The notes: generated by a model not told the origin, from the letters alone. A stretch of 18,467 nt of DNA from an uncultured Lactobacillus sp. (GCA_946482425.1 CAMLRO010000025.1:1-18467), one strand, 5' to 3'; shown: positions 7,825-15,926, numbered from the stretch's first letter. Program-made: numbers and translations.

Positions 7825-9172
7825 TTTTTTCTCTCCTTATTGAACTGATAACTGCTGTTGCTATACCATCTTTAAATTTGATACTGATTTCATCTTTAAC
7901 CGCAATTTGACTTACAGAATTGACCGTTTTATTCTTCTGGTCTTTAACATATGCATATCCTCTACGTAAAATTCTGTCGGGATCATAATCGTTAAGTTGT
8001 TGTTCCGCTTGACCTAAAGCGTTACGTTTTGCCTGTAAAAAATGTTCTGTATTAGCAACTAATCTTTGATCATAAAAATCTGTTTGTTGCAAAAAATACT
8101 TGATTTTTTTATTAGGGCTGACTGTAACAAGACTTTGTTTAGCCAACTGGTAATTTTGCCTTTTGCGTTCCAGCTGCCGCACCATATCATTATGAAGTCT
8201 GTCTCGCAAAAGGTCTAAAGTTTGTGCTTGCTCATCATAGAGTCTTGCTGGCTCTCTCATGATAACTGAATTATCGATACGGTTTAAAACATCACGGCGG
8301 GCTCTAATAATATTTTGCATGCTGGAAACCAGACTGTTTTGTATTTGGCGAATATTTACCAATTCATCTGGTAAATTCGGAGTAGCATATTCAGCTGCTG
8401 CAGTTGGAGTCGCTGCTCTCACATCAGCAACTAAATCACATAGTGTAGTATCAGTTTCGTGACCCACCGAAGAAATGACCGGCATTTTCATATCAAAAAC
8501 CTGTCGTACTACGCTTTCCTCATTAAAAGGCCATAAATCTTCAAGCGAGCCCCCACCTCGACCGATGATCATAACATCATACTTATCTTTAAACTGAGCT
8601 ATTTGCCTCATTGATGCTATTAATGAATCAGCTGCAGAATCTCCCTGAACCTGAGCTGGAAATAAATCAACTTCAGCATGAGGAAATCTCCTGTTCACGG
8701 TTACTAAGATGTCATGAATTACTGCACCTGAAGCACTTGTTACAACAGCAATATAATCTGGATAATGAGGAAGCGGCTTTTTATATCTTTGATCAAAAAG
8801 TCCCTCACCAGCCAACTTTTTTTGCAGCTGTTTTAATTGTTCATATAATGCTCCTAATCCAGCAGGCTCCATCGATTCCGCATAAAACTGGTAGGAGCCC
8901 TGTGGGCCATAAACACTCACATAGCCAGTTACATATACTTTCATGCCTTCTTCAGGCTTAAATTTCACTTTATCAAAATACGATCGAAACATGACCACAT
9001 TTATTTTTGATTTTTCATCTTTTAGTGAAAAATATTGGTGAGAATTGCGCCGATAACGAAAATTAGACAATTCACCTTGAAGAAAAACTTTATGTAAATA
9101 AGGATCGTTTTTAAATTTTTGAGTTATATAATAATTTAAATCAGAAACTGTAAGGTACTTACTGTTTTCCAT
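7805..9172 (-). CDS. xseA: Exodeoxyribonuclease VII large subunit
   Basis: Catalytic subunit of exonuclease VII, 455 residues. The N-terminal OB-fold covers about residues 5-100 (YLTVSDLNYYI, VFLQGELSNF). The catalytic domain follows with VVTSASGAVIHDI (about 142-154), IIGRGGGSLEDLW (202-214), SVGHETDTTLCD (235-246) and ADVRAATPTAAAE. A coiled-coil segment follows, then a C-terminal region (ILRRGYAYV) typical of the family. GGAG lies 5 nt before the ATG. The start overlaps folD by 14 nt and the end overlaps xseB by 20 nt. Confidence 0.97.
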   Translation of the reverse strand: MENSKYLTVSDLNYYITQKFKNDPYLHKVFLQGELSNFRYRRNSHQYFSLKDEKSKINVVMFRSYFDKVKFKPEEGMKVYVTGYVSVYGPQGSYQFYAESMEPAGLGALYEQLKQLQKKLAGEGLFDQRYKKPLPHYPDYIAVVTSASGAVIHDILVTVNRRFPHAEVDLFPAQVQGDSAADSLIASMRQIAQFKDKYDVMIIGRGGGSLEDLWPFNEESVVRQVFDMKMPVISSVGHETDTTLCDLVADVRAATPTAAAEYATPNLPDELVNIRQIQNSLVSSMQNIIRARRDVLNRIDNSVIMREPARLYDEQAQTLDLLRDRLHNDMVRQLERKRQNYQLAKQSLVTVSPNKKIKYFLQQTDFYDQRLVANTEHFLQAKRNALGQAEQQLNDYDPDRILRRGYAYVKDQKNKTVNSVSQIAVKDEISIKFKDGIATAVISSIRREKNGDKEK

Positions 9173-10010
9173 TATTTCTCCTTGTTAACTGAACAACTTG
9201 TTCCATCAGGGATTCAACTGTAAGGGGACCAACTCCACCTGGAACAGGTGTAATGAAACTGGCAATCGCTACAACTTTAGCAAAATCCACATCGCCGACT
9301 ATGTTGCCATTAACTCGACATATTCCTACATCAACAATGACTGCATTTTTTTTAATCATATTCGCCTTTATTAATTTAGGGTGGCCTGTTGCCGAAACTA
9401 ATATATCAGCTCTCTTAGTATATTCAGCCAAATTTTTAGTCTTCAAATGTAGAATAGAAACAGTTGCATCTCTTTCAAGCATCAATGCAGCTAACGGTTT
9501 GCCCACAATGCTGCTTCTACCTATAATTACAGCATTCTTACCCTTTAAACTAATATGATAGTGATCTAGTAAAGCTAAAATACCATGTGCTGTCGCTGGT
9601 TCTACAAAATGATCTCCTTGCCACAAGCGTCCTATATTAGTTGGCGTCAGACAATCAACATCTTTTTCAGGGTCAATAGCTGCCAAGGCTTCATTTAAAA
9701 TAATTTGTTTCGGCACCGGTAGTTGAATCATAATGCCGTTAACATTTTTGTCATGATTAAGTTTGTCAATAAGTTCTAATAATTCTTTCTGTGAAACAGT
9801 TGCAGGTAATTGGAACAATTTTTGTTCAATTCCTATTTGATCTGCACGTCTTTTTTTAGTTTTCAGGTAAATTTGGCTACTAGGGTCTTGACCAATATTA
9901 ATTACGCAAAATAGTGGTTGTATTTTCGACTTTTTCAAATTTAATACTTGTTTTTGAAGAATGTCTGCACGAATATTAGCTAACTTTTTGCCATCTAAAA
10001 GTTGACCCAT
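9159..10010 (-). CDS. folD: Bifunctional methylenetetrahydrofolate dehydrogenase / cyclohydrolase
   Basis: Interconverts 5,10-methylene-, methenyl- and 10-formyl-tetrahydrofolate for purine and formyl-methionine synthesis. It has 283 residues with Tyr48 and Lys52 in IYLKTKK matching the catalytic pair, MIQLPVPKQI, the DVDCLTPTNIGRL segment, the nucleotide-binding IIGRSSIVGKPLA, and the C-terminal ITPVPGGVGPLTVE signature. The usual PCTP motif reads PATA (138-141), so a normally conserved cysteine and proline are both alanine. GAGG lies 9 nt before the ATG, immediately after an intrinsic terminator that separates it from nusB. Confidence 0.96.
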   Translation of the reverse strand: MGQLLDGKKLANIRADILQKQVLNLKKSKIQPLFCVINIGQDPSSQIYLKTKKRRADQIGIEQKLFQLPATVSQKELLELIDKLNHDKNVNGIMIQLPVPKQIILNEALAAIDPEKDVDCLTPTNIGRLWQGDHFVEPATAHGILALLDHYHISLKGKNAVIIGRSSIVGKPLAALMLERDATVSILHLKTKNLAEYTKRADILVSATGHPKLIKANMIKKNAVIVDVGICRVNGNIVGDVDFAKVVAIASFITPVPGGVGPLTVESLMEQVVQLTRRNNGKQ

Positions 10011-10027
10011 TTTCTTTTTCCTCTTCT

Positions 10028-10056
10028 AAAAAAATAGTCGGCCTAAAGCCGACTAT
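10028..10056 (-). terminator. Intrinsic terminator between nusB and folD
   Basis: Minus strand: a perfect 9-bp stem (arms 10034-10042 and 10048-10056, 5-nt loop) followed by six T. It begins 8 nt after the nusB stop, and the T-run ends about 17 nt before the folD start, leaving no space for a separate folD promoter after it. Confidence 0.88.
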
Positions 10057-10064
10057 AAGATATT

Positions 10065-10457
10065 TTAGATAAAGTTTGCTAACATGCCATTAATAAATGG
10101 CTTATCTTTAGGATCAGCAAACTCATCACATAAGTTCAAAGCTTCATTTACCGCAGCTTTTGGCTCAATTTCCTTACTATATTTAATTTCATACAAAGCA
10201 ACTTCCAAAATGGCCAACGAAATTTGATTAATACGGTTAATACGCCAGTTCTTTTTCAAATAGCTGGCGAGTTCACCCTTTAATTCATCCCGTTTTTCAA
10301 TTACACCTTCAATTAATTCTTTTGAATAGGCGGAAAGTACCTTTAAATCAAGCATTGCGACAGTTTTAGCTTCAACTTCATTAGCTGTATATTTTAAGTC
10401 CTGATTAGACAGATAAACAGCTTGCATTGCGACTCTACGACTCTCGTGTTGATTCAT
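10065..10457 (-). CDS. nusB: Transcription antitermination protein NusB
   Basis: With NusE/S10, NusB binds boxA RNA and supports antitermination, chiefly of rRNA operons. I choose ATG 10457 (130 residues, MNQHESRRVAMQAVYLSN start) because AAAAGGG lies 5 nt upstream. An in-frame ATG at 10472 has no ribosome site and would add five residues. The helical NusB pattern is clear: ESRRVAMQAVY, WRINRINQISLAILEVALYEI, and KAAVNEALNLCDEFADPKDKPFINGML. It overlaps the asp23 3' end by 23 nt, so the two are co-translated. Confidence 0.95.
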   Translation of the reverse strand: MNQHESRRVAMQAVYLSNQDLKYTANEVEAKTVAMLDLKVLSAYSKELIEGVIEKRDELKGELASYLKKNWRINRINQISLAILEVALYEIKYSKEIEPKAAVNEALNLCDEFADPKDKPFINGMLANFI

Positions 10458-10893
10458 TTTTACCCTTTTCATCTATGTCGGAAAATAGCTGAGAGGTTCC
10501 GCTGCCATCTTCATTATCATCATCTGGAAATTCAAGCCCAGTAACATGCACGTTAATTTCACTAAGAGTTAAATCGGTCATCTGCAAAACCTGTTGCTTT
10601 AAAGTCTTTTGCAAATCCATTGCTATTTCAGGCACATTTTTTCCGGCTTCAATACTGACATAAACATCAGCAATCAAGTTATGCTCATCATCAATATTAA
10701 CAGACACACCTCTGCCACGATCTTCTCTTCCTAAAACGCGGTTAATTCCGGACTTGACGTCACCGTGCATTTCGGCAACTCCATCTACTTTTTCGGCAGC
10801 AATGCCCATAATAACTTCAAGAACACTAGGATCAATTTCAATTTCTTCGCCGTTATTTTTATCATCTAAGACAATTTTTGAACTATCTGCCAT
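10435..10893 (-). CDS. Asp23/Gls24 family envelope stress response protein
   Basis: Encodes 152 residues with an Asp23/Gls24 domain across about residues 15-118: SVLEVIMGIAAEKVDGVAEM, then GVSVNID, IADVYVSIEAGKNVPEIAM and INVHVTGLEF. The ends are acidic and low-complexity (EDGSGTSQ). Gls24-like proteins are cytosolic or membrane-associated factors linked to envelope stress; in Bacillus the family member YqhY is encoded beside accBC and nusB. A GAGGT ribosome site precedes the ATG. It lies 17 nt after efp and overlaps nusB. Confidence 0.92.
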   Translation of the reverse strand: MADSSKIVLDDKNNGEEIEIDPSVLEVIMGIAAEKVDGVAEMHGDVKSGINRVLGREDRGRGVSVNIDDEHNLIADVYVSIEAGKNVPEIAMDLQKTLKQQVLQMTDLTLSEINVHVTGLEFPDDDNEDGSGTSQLFSDIDEKGKNESTRES

Positions 10894-10910
10894 TTTTTTA
10901 CCTCGAAAAA

Positions 10911-11480
10911 TTATTTATTTGCGCGAGATACGTATGTACCATCGACCGTATTAATTACTAAAACGTCTCCCTCATTAATAAAGAAAGGTACGTTTACTAC
11001 CAGGCCTGTTTCCATAGTTGCAGGCTTTCCACCACCTGATGAAGTATCACCCTTAATATTAGGCTCCGTTTTGGCAACCGTCAATTCAACAGTATTCGGT
11101 AATTGAATTCCCAATGTTTTACCATCATGCATAATGACACTTACGTTCATATTTTCCTTCAAGAACTTGGCTTCATCTTTTACTTGTTCATTAGGAATTG
11201 CCAATTGATCATAGGTTGTTGTATCCATGAAAACGTAGCTGGAACCATCATTATATAAGTATTGCATAGCTTTGGTTTCAATTTCGGCAGTTTCTACCTT
11301 GGCAGTAGAACGGAAAGTATATTCTTGAACTGCTCCGGTATTTAAACTTTTTAACTTTGATCGAACAAATGCACTACCCTTGCCAGGCTTAACATGTTGA
11401 AATTCAACTATACGCCATAAGTCATTATTATACTTGATAGTTAAGCCATTTTTAAATTCATTAACTGAAATCATTGTCAT
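10911..11480 (-). CDS. efp: Translation elongation factor P
   Basis: EF-P enters the ribosomal E site and relieves stalling at proline stretches. It has 189 residues: the KOW-like N-domain, then two OB domains, ending [16 protein letters not shown]. The tip loop [10 protein letters not shown] carries Lys34 (Lys32 in Bacillus numbering), the residue that is modified in several Firmicutes. GAGG lies 8 nt before ATG 11480, which favours MTMISV over the internal ATG at 11474 (14 nt away). It is located between the Xaa-Pro peptidase and asp23 genes, the usual Firmicute order. Confidence 0.97.
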   Translation of the reverse strand: MTMISVNEFKNGLTIKYNNDLWRIVEFQHVKPGKGSAFVRSKLKSLNTGAVQEYTFRSTAKVETAEIETKAMQYLYNDGSSYVFMDTTTYDQLAIPNEQVKDEAKFLKENMNVSVIMHDGKTLGIQLPNTVELTVAKTEPNIKGDTSSGGGKPATMETGLVVNVPFFINEGDVLVINTVDGTYVSRANK

Positions 11481-11552
11481 ATTGAGTACCTCATCTCCAT
11501 AATATTATCTTACCAATTAGTAAGCGATTTTACTATAATTATTATTTATCTT

Positions 11553-12662
11553 TTATAAAGAAATTAAGTTGTCTTTAGGTAAAATAGATAGTGTCTCAGG
11601 GGTTTGATTATGAATTAAAATGTCATCTTCAATTCTGACACCGCCTTTATTCGGTAAATAAATTCCGGGTTCAACTGTATGAACCATGTCATTTACTAGT
11701 TCTTGTTTGCCGAAAGGCAAAGCAGGTTGACATAATTCATGAATTTCTAAGCCGATGCCATGACCAATACCATGACCAAAATACTCTCCGTACCCTTGCT
11801 CTGTAATGTAACTTCTGGCTGCCTGATCAACATCGCTACCATGATTACCTGCAACTGCTGCTGCAATACCGCGTTTCTGTGCTTCATGAACAATTTCATA
11901 AATTTTGTGCATTTCCTGGTCAACTTTGCCGACAGCAACAGTTCTGGTAATATCAGCAGCATAACCATGGTAAAACGCGCCAAAATCAATCACAACCATA
12001 TCACCATCTTCAATCATTTTGTCGCTGGCAACACCGTGAGCCCATGCAGAACGCATCCCAGAGGCAATAATGGTATCAAAGCTAGGGCCATCGCCGCCAT
12101 TAATTTTAAAATAGTAATCTAATTTTGCTCCGATTTTTCGTTCAACAGCACCTGGCTTTATCAGAGGCAATATTTCATTAAAGCTATCCATTGAGATGTT
12201 AATTGCCGTACGCAAAGTTTCTAATTCAAGTGCGTCTTTGACATTACGAACTTGTTCAACTAATTCTTCGCATATTTCGAAATCGATGCCGGAATTTAAT
12301 CTTTGCAAGTTTGCAAATTCAACTGCAGAAACAAATTCGCCTTCGACTAAAACTTTTTTTAAATTTGCCTGTTGTAATTGTTTAGTAATTTCAAGGTCTT
12401 GACCCTTTTTTTTCATGACCACTTTAATTTCCCCTGGAGCCTCTGCTTTGATCTGGTCATCAAAACGTGAGTCGGAAAGTAAAATTCGATCTCCTTTTGA
12501 AGTTAAAATCAATTGAGCTTCTTCACCAGTAAAATTGGTCAGGTAACGATAATTAGCTTGATTAAAAATTAACAGTCCATCGGCATTGCGTTCTTTAATT
12601 AGTTCAGTAACCTTATTTATTCGCCGGTTAAGCAGCGTTAATAGTTCATCCTTTTCAGTCAT
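11553..12662 (-). CDS. pepP: Xaa-Pro aminopeptidase / M24 family peptidase
   Basis: Dinuclear metalloenzyme removing N-terminal residues that precede proline. The start at ATG 12662 (369 residues) has AGGAGA 9 nt upstream; ATG 12668, two codons earlier, is only 3 nt from the site but possible. An N-terminal creatinase/prolidase-like domain (LLNRRINKV..., YRYLTNFTGEEA) precedes the M24 pita-bread domain. All five metal ligands are present in the expected motifs: Asp in VIDFGA, Asp in AADITRT, His in HGIGHGIG, Glu in VEPGIY and Glu in VRIEDD. In Bacillus the homologue is yqhT beside efp. Xaa-Pro dipeptidase PepQ is an alternative specificity. Confidence 0.92.
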   Translation of the reverse strand: MTEKDELLTLLNRRINKVTELIKERNADGLLIFNQANYRYLTNFTGEEAQLILTSKGDRILLSDSRFDDQIKAEAPGEIKVVMKKKGQDLEITKQLQQANLKKVLVEGEFVSAVEFANLQRLNSGIDFEICEELVEQVRNVKDALELETLRTAINISMDSFNEILPLIKPGAVERKIGAKLDYYFKINGGDGPSFDTIIASGMRSAWAHGVASDKMIEDGDMVVIDFGAFYHGYAADITRTVAVGKVDQEMHKIYEIVHEAQKRGIAAAVAGNHGSDVDQAARSYITEQGYGEYFGHGIGHGIGLEIHELCQPALPFGKQELVNDMVHTVEPGIYLPNKGGVRIEDDILIHNQTPETLSILPKDNLISL

Positions 12663-12752
12663 ACCCATAATCTCCTGTATATCAATCTTTACCTTAATTT
12701 TAACCCTAAAAAGAGAGATATTACTAACTTATTCTTTATCAAATTAAAACAG

Positions 12753-12783
12753 AAAAAAGACGAGAAGCATATGCTTTTCGTCT
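12753..12783 (-). terminator. Intrinsic terminator of rplU-rpmA
   Basis: A near-perfect 14-bp inverted repeat (12757-12770 with 12771-12784, one mismatch or wobble, AT-centred) is followed on the minus strand by six T (complement of 12753-12758). It starts about 20 nt after the rpmA stop and isolates the ribosomal protein unit from pepP. Confidence 0.9.
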
Positions 12784-12801
12784 TCTTGTTTAAGAACTAA
12801 A

Positions 12802-13098
12802 TTACTTAGCTTCTTCTTCAACCGGAATAACAGAAACTTGTTTTCTGTACTTGTCTTTCCGCTCAAATTTAACTACACCATTTACCAAAGCAAACAGAGT
12901 GTCATCTCCACCTTGGCCAACATTTTTACCAGGGTGAATCTTTGTGCCACGTTGACGATAAATGATTGAGCCAGCATGAATAGTTTGGCCATCAGCAGCC
13001 TTAGCGCCTAAACGACGACCTGCTGAATTACGTCCGTTGGCAGTAGAACCTCCACCTTTGTGGTGGGCAAATAATTTAAGATTTAAAATATTCATCAT
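12802..13098 (-). CDS. rpmA: 50S ribosomal protein L27 (precursor with cleavable N-terminus)
   Basis: L27 reaches the peptidyl-transferase centre with its N-terminal tail. It has 98 residues. The start [11 protein letters not shown] is the Firmicute-type extension that is removed by the cysteine protease Prp after the last Phe (expected between F10 and A11), exposing [15 protein letters not shown]. The body [26 protein letters not shown] and [17 protein letters not shown] is canonical. The cleavage motif reads NLKLF|A rather than the better-known NLQFF|A. An AGAGGTG site overlaps the rplU stop, 10 nt before the start, leaving no room for the usual prp (ysxB) gene. Confidence 0.97.
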   Translation of the reverse strand: MMNILNLKLFAHHKGGGSTANGRNSAGRRLGAKAADGQTIHAGSIIYRQRGTKIHPGKNVGQGGDDTLFALVNGVVKFERKDKYRKQVSVIPVEEEAK

Positions 13099-13108
13099 TA
13101 TTTCACCT

Positions 13109-13423
13109 CTAGTTTAATTCAATTTTTTCAACTGTAACCTTAGTATAAGGTTGACGGTGACCATATTTTGAATGTGAGTGCTTCTTAGGCTTGTACTTAA
13201 AGGTTACAACCTTTTTTTCCTTACCTTGCTTTTCAACCTTAGCAACAACTTTAGCACCTTTAACTAACGGTGTACCAACTTTAACGTCCTTGCCGTCTGA
13301 AGTAAGAACTACTTCATCAAAAGTAACTTCTTTACCTTCTGCAGCATCAAGCTTTTCAACAAAAACACTATCGCCTTCAGCAACTTTATATTGCTTGCCA
13401 CCGGTCTTAATAATTGCGTACAT
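13109..13423 (-). CDS. rplU: 50S ribosomal protein L21
   Basis: 23S rRNA-binding large-subunit protein, 104 residues, the usual length. The start [18 protein letters not shown] and the basic end [20 protein letters not shown] are diagnostic. A strong GGAGGG site lies 6 nt before the ATG. It is transcribed from a good promoter about 110-140 nt upstream through a structured leader, and followed 10 nt later by rpmA. Confidence 0.98.
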   Translation of the reverse strand: MYAIIKTGGKQYKVAEGDSVFVEKLDAAEGKEVTFDEVVLTSDGKDVKVGTPLVKGAKVVAKVEKQGKEKKVVTFKYKPKKHSHSKYGHRQPYTKVTVEKIELN

Positions 13424-13429
13424 TTACTA

Positions 13430-13530
13430 CCCTCCAAAATTTACTTAGACTCGCCAATCGAGGTGCTCTGTAAAAGACTTATTACCCCGAAATGTGCGGT
13501 TGCAGATGTGGAGGAATCCACAAATACAAC
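13430..13530 (-). promoter_or_regulatory. Structured 5' leader of rplU, L21-leader type
   Basis: The stretch from the predicted start site to the rplU ribosome site (about 100 nt) shows ordered hairpins on the minus strand. One is GTGGA/TCCAC with a TTCC loop (13513-13526). Another is CTCG/CGAG with an ATTGG loop (about 13451-13463). Between them is a purine-rich stretch with GGGGTAATAAG and ACAGAGCACCTC. Position and pattern fit the L21 leader family of autoregulatory leaders in Firmicutes. I recognise it by context and partial sequence, not by a covariance search. Confidence 0.65.
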
Positions 13531-13536
13531 TACTAC

Positions 13537-13565
13537 ATAATACTACTCTTAAGTCCAGTTGGCAA
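13537..13565 (-). promoter_or_regulatory. Strong sigma-A promoter of rplU-rpmA
   Basis: -35 TTGCCA (13560-13565) and -10 TATTAT (13537-13542), spacer exactly 17 bp, minus strand. It lies in the gap after the yitT stop, so the ribosomal genes are an independent unit. Confidence 0.8.
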
Positions 13566-13598
13566 TAAAAAATGCCCTTTTTACTAGACCGTTTAGTA

Positions 13599-14438
13599 TT
13601 AAATTTGCCACTTGCCACCGTGTACTTTAGCAATATTTTCTGTAACAATAAATGCTTCACTGTCAATTTCGCGGGCTTTGGCAACTAATTGACCATATTC
13701 ATTAGTATCAACAATTATTACTAACTGTTGCTTGTCCTGGTCACTGTATCCACCTACAACGTTATAAACAGTCAAGCCATCGTAATCCTGCTGAAGCATC
13801 TGCCTAATTTTATCTAATTTATCGTTACTCATTATGCGGACTTGGTATTTTTTGTCAAAACCAGTCTCAGTATAACGCATAGTAATTGTAGTAATGACCT
13901 GAGAAAAAGCCGCCAGTAAAAAAGCTTCAGTGCCATCAACAAAAATATTTAGCACAATGACCGACATATCAATGACCATTAGCGATATAGCAGGATCAAC
14001 ATAAAAATATTTTTTTATAATTAGTGGGGGAATTGTAGTTCCTCCAGATGAAGCGTTAATTCGGTAAAGCATTGTAACACCAATACCCATTAAAACCCCG
14101 CCATAAATTACCGCCAGCATGTTATTTGAGGTTAATTTAAAGCTGGGGGTTATTGCCATTAAAACAGGTACTAAAAGGCTGCCCAGAGCAACTTTTTTCA
14201 AAGTTTGCCTGCCTAAAAATATGGCAGCTAAAATTAACATTAAGCCGTTTACTACAAATACCGAAACTGATCGGTTAATTCCCCAAACGGCTTCAATCAA
14301 TATTGAGATCCCTGTGGAGCCACCCGCAGCAACATTTATCGGAGCATAAAAAAAGTTAACAGAAATTGTAATTATTTCCAAACCAGCTAAGAAAAAGAGC
14401 CAGTATTGCCACGTGTGAGTTTGCTTTTGTGTGTCCAT
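13599..14438 (-). CDS. YitT family membrane protein with C-terminal DUF2179 domain
   Basis: Encodes 279 residues. The N-terminal 190 or so hold about five to six hydrophobic helices (for example LFFLAGLEIITISVNFF, VFVVNGLMLILAAIFL, MLAVIYGGVLMGIGVTML, ISLMVIDMSVIVLNIF) with the YitT hallmarks YAPINVAAGGSTGISI near the start and the loop NASSGGTTIPPLII. The final 80 residues form a soluble DUF2179-type domain, RIMSNDKLDKIRQML to the end. Function is not established for most of the family; it is an integral cytoplasmic-membrane protein. AAGGAAG precedes the ATG and it has its own promoter. I saw no convincing terminator before the rplU promoter. Confidence 0.92.
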   Translation of the reverse strand: MDTQKQTHTWQYWLFFLAGLEIITISVNFFYAPINVAAGGSTGISILIEAVWGINRSVSVFVVNGLMLILAAIFLGRQTLKKVALGSLLVPVLMAITPSFKLTSNNMLAVIYGGVLMGIGVTMLYRINASSGGTTIPPLIIKKYFYVDPAISLMVIDMSVIVLNIFVDGTEAFLLAAFSQVITTITMRYTETGFDKKYQVRIMSNDKLDKIRQMLQQDYDGLTVYNVVGGYSDQDKQQLVIIVDTNEYGQLVAKAREIDSEAFIVTENIAKVHGGKWQI

Positions 14439-14470
14439 CTCATCTTCCTTCCATAAAATTGTTATTTTAT

Positions 14471-14500
14471 ATTTTACAGGAAAATAGCTAGATTATGCAA
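14471..14500 (-). promoter_or_regulatory. Probable promoter of the YitT-family gene
   Basis: -35 TTGCAT (14495-14500) and -10 TAAAAT (14471-14476) with an 18-bp spacer, minus strand, about 30 nt upstream of the start codon. Confidence 0.6.
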
Positions 14501-14594
14501 GAAATACGGGGTTTGTTAAGCTTAATTATTTCCAAAAGAGCACGGATCAGAAAATAAAAGGATATTATCTTAAATTATTAAGAAATTATAAATT

Positions 14595-15926
14595 TTATTG
14601 ATCAGCAAGTTGGTATCTAATCGTCTGATTGCCTTCATATGCTGGTAAACCTTTTTCAGCGCGGTATAATGCCCGCTCAAACGCTTGATAGCCTTTACTA
14701 GAACTAACAGCAAATTTGATGTGGTATTTGCTGGCAAACTCACTGATATTCCAGGTACTGTCATGAGCTGCAAAAGCCGTAACCAAGATCACGATGTCTA
14801 AATCTTTAATTTGGTTTTCAATAACTTTTTTTCTGCCTTGAAAAGCATCAACAGGAATTGGAATTCCATTATACCTGTTAACTATTCCTTCTAGCATGGC
14901 CTCATTTTGGTTATTACCAATCGCAATTCCGACTCTTTGATAATGTAGGTCCATAGCGAGTTTAGGTAAATCATCTTTCTTTGATTCAGCAGTACTTTTT
15001 TTCTTTTTGGTGCCAATAGTTTGCTGGGGCTGGTTAAGTTGATAAACCCAGCGAATTTGAATAGCTTCAGTGGGGTTCTTTCTCAAGCGCACATCCCCAT
15101 CGTACCAAGCTAAATCTACAATTGAACCATCAACTAACTTAATATTTTCATCCCAGTATTTACTCGAATCTACTGATAAAAGAACTGCTTTACCATGAAC
15201 TCGCAATTTCTTGCCCTGAGCATTATGTGAAATGGCCAAGTGTCCAGGTCGTCCTTGAACTACCGCATATTTGAATGTTGAAATGGAATCAACTTCCATA
15301 CTAGGAAGTTCACGAAAGCCAACAATCCTTAAAATGGTCGCTTCATAGTGAGAATTTTTTCCTTCTGGCACAGCTTCAACAATATCTCCACTTTTCAAAT
15401 TCAAGGAATGGATCTGCGATTCTTTTAACGTATAAACGGTCCTATTACTATCATTAATCAAATCACAGCCTGACAATAAGCGAACCACTGTATATCGCTT
15501 TCCTTTGCGGTAATCTCTAGTAGGTCTTTTAGGTGTGGCGACAGCTTGCTCAAATACTTTTTTATTGATTAAATCTTTAGAAACCTCAATTGACTTAATT
15601 GCTTCTTTTAAAGCAACTAAATTTTGACGGTACTCTGTATTGATGCCTTGAGCAAGCGTTAATTTTTGTACAGCCGAGAGAGCTGTATTTTTGGCAGAAA
15701 TGTTTGCCGGATCTTTAATTAGATGAATTAGACCTGTTAGTAATAAATTAAGCTGCTGTAAATCGACTTCAATGATATTTTTATCTTTTAGGGTTGAATT
15801 AGTCTGTTCTTCACTGTCAGTCATACCTAAGATCAGTTTTATTGCAGCCAATCCATTCTTAAGGCTCTTTTCATCTCCGGCAGTCTGATTAAGAATTCTT
15901 TTTAAATTATTGCGATAATCGAACAT
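14595..15926 (-). CDS. DUF2325 domain-containing protein of unknown function
   Basis: Encodes 443 residues, soluble, with no signal peptide. The N-terminal 130 residues are helical and charged. A middle part (about 140-300) is beta-rich (GKRYTVVRLLSGCDL, LKSGDIVEAVPEG, KLRVHGKAVLL), perhaps small barrel modules. A basic KKKK linker near 307 leads to a C-terminal DUF2325 domain (about 340-435) recognised by DIVILVTAFAAHDSTWNI, then FAVSSSKGYQAFERALYRA. DUF2325 has a Rossmann-like pattern, but no biochemical role is established that I know of. It stands alone, preceded by the DUF2207 terminator. AGGT before the ATG is a modest ribosome site. Confidence 0.88.
   Translation of the reverse strand: MFDYRNNLKRILNQTAGDEKSLKNGLAAIKLILGMTDSEEQTNSTLKDKNIIEVDLQQLNLLLTGLIHLIKDPANISAKNTALSAVQKLTLAQGINTEYRQNLVALKEAIKSIEVSKDLINKKVFEQAVATPKRPTRDYRKGKRYTVVRLLSGCDLINDSNRTVYTLKESQIHSLNLKSGDIVEAVPEGKNSHYEATILRIVGFRELPSMEVDSISTFKYAVVQGRPGHLAISHNAQGKKLRVHGKAVLLSVDSSKYWDENIKLVDGSIVDLAWYDGDVRLRKNPTEAIQIRWVYQLNQPQQTIGTKKKKSTAESKKDDLPKLAMDLHYQRVGIAIGNNQNEAMLEGIVNRYNGIPIPVDAFQGRKKVIENQIKDLDIVILVTAFAAHDSTWNISEFASKYHIKFAVSSSKGYQAFERALYRAEKGLPAYEGNQTIRYQLADQ

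Noticed and set aside
7544..7843. 99-residue Ser-rich plus-strand frame
   Set aside because: Antisense shadow of xseB and the ispA start; Ser-rich translation is a typical antisense artefact in this composition.
12669..12752. Promoter of pepP
   Set aside because: A promoter is expected here after the rpmA terminator, but no -35/-10 pair with acceptable spacing was convincing (TAAAAT is present without a matching -35).
13558..13590. GGCA/TGCC hairpin with T-run as a yitT terminator
   Set aside because: Only about 4-5 bp of stem with an AT loop, and it overlaps the rplU -35; too weak to call.
13445..13684. 79-residue minus-strand reading frame over the rplU leader
   Set aside because: Runs through the rplU promoter and leader hairpins and into yitT in another frame, with no protein-like pattern; the cysteine-rich stretch comes from leader structure sequence.
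14520..14594. AT-rich short palindromes after the DUF2325 gene
   Set aside because: CTTAA/TTAAG and AAATT/AATTT symmetries are expected by chance in such AT-rich DNA and lack a T-run, so no terminator is called.
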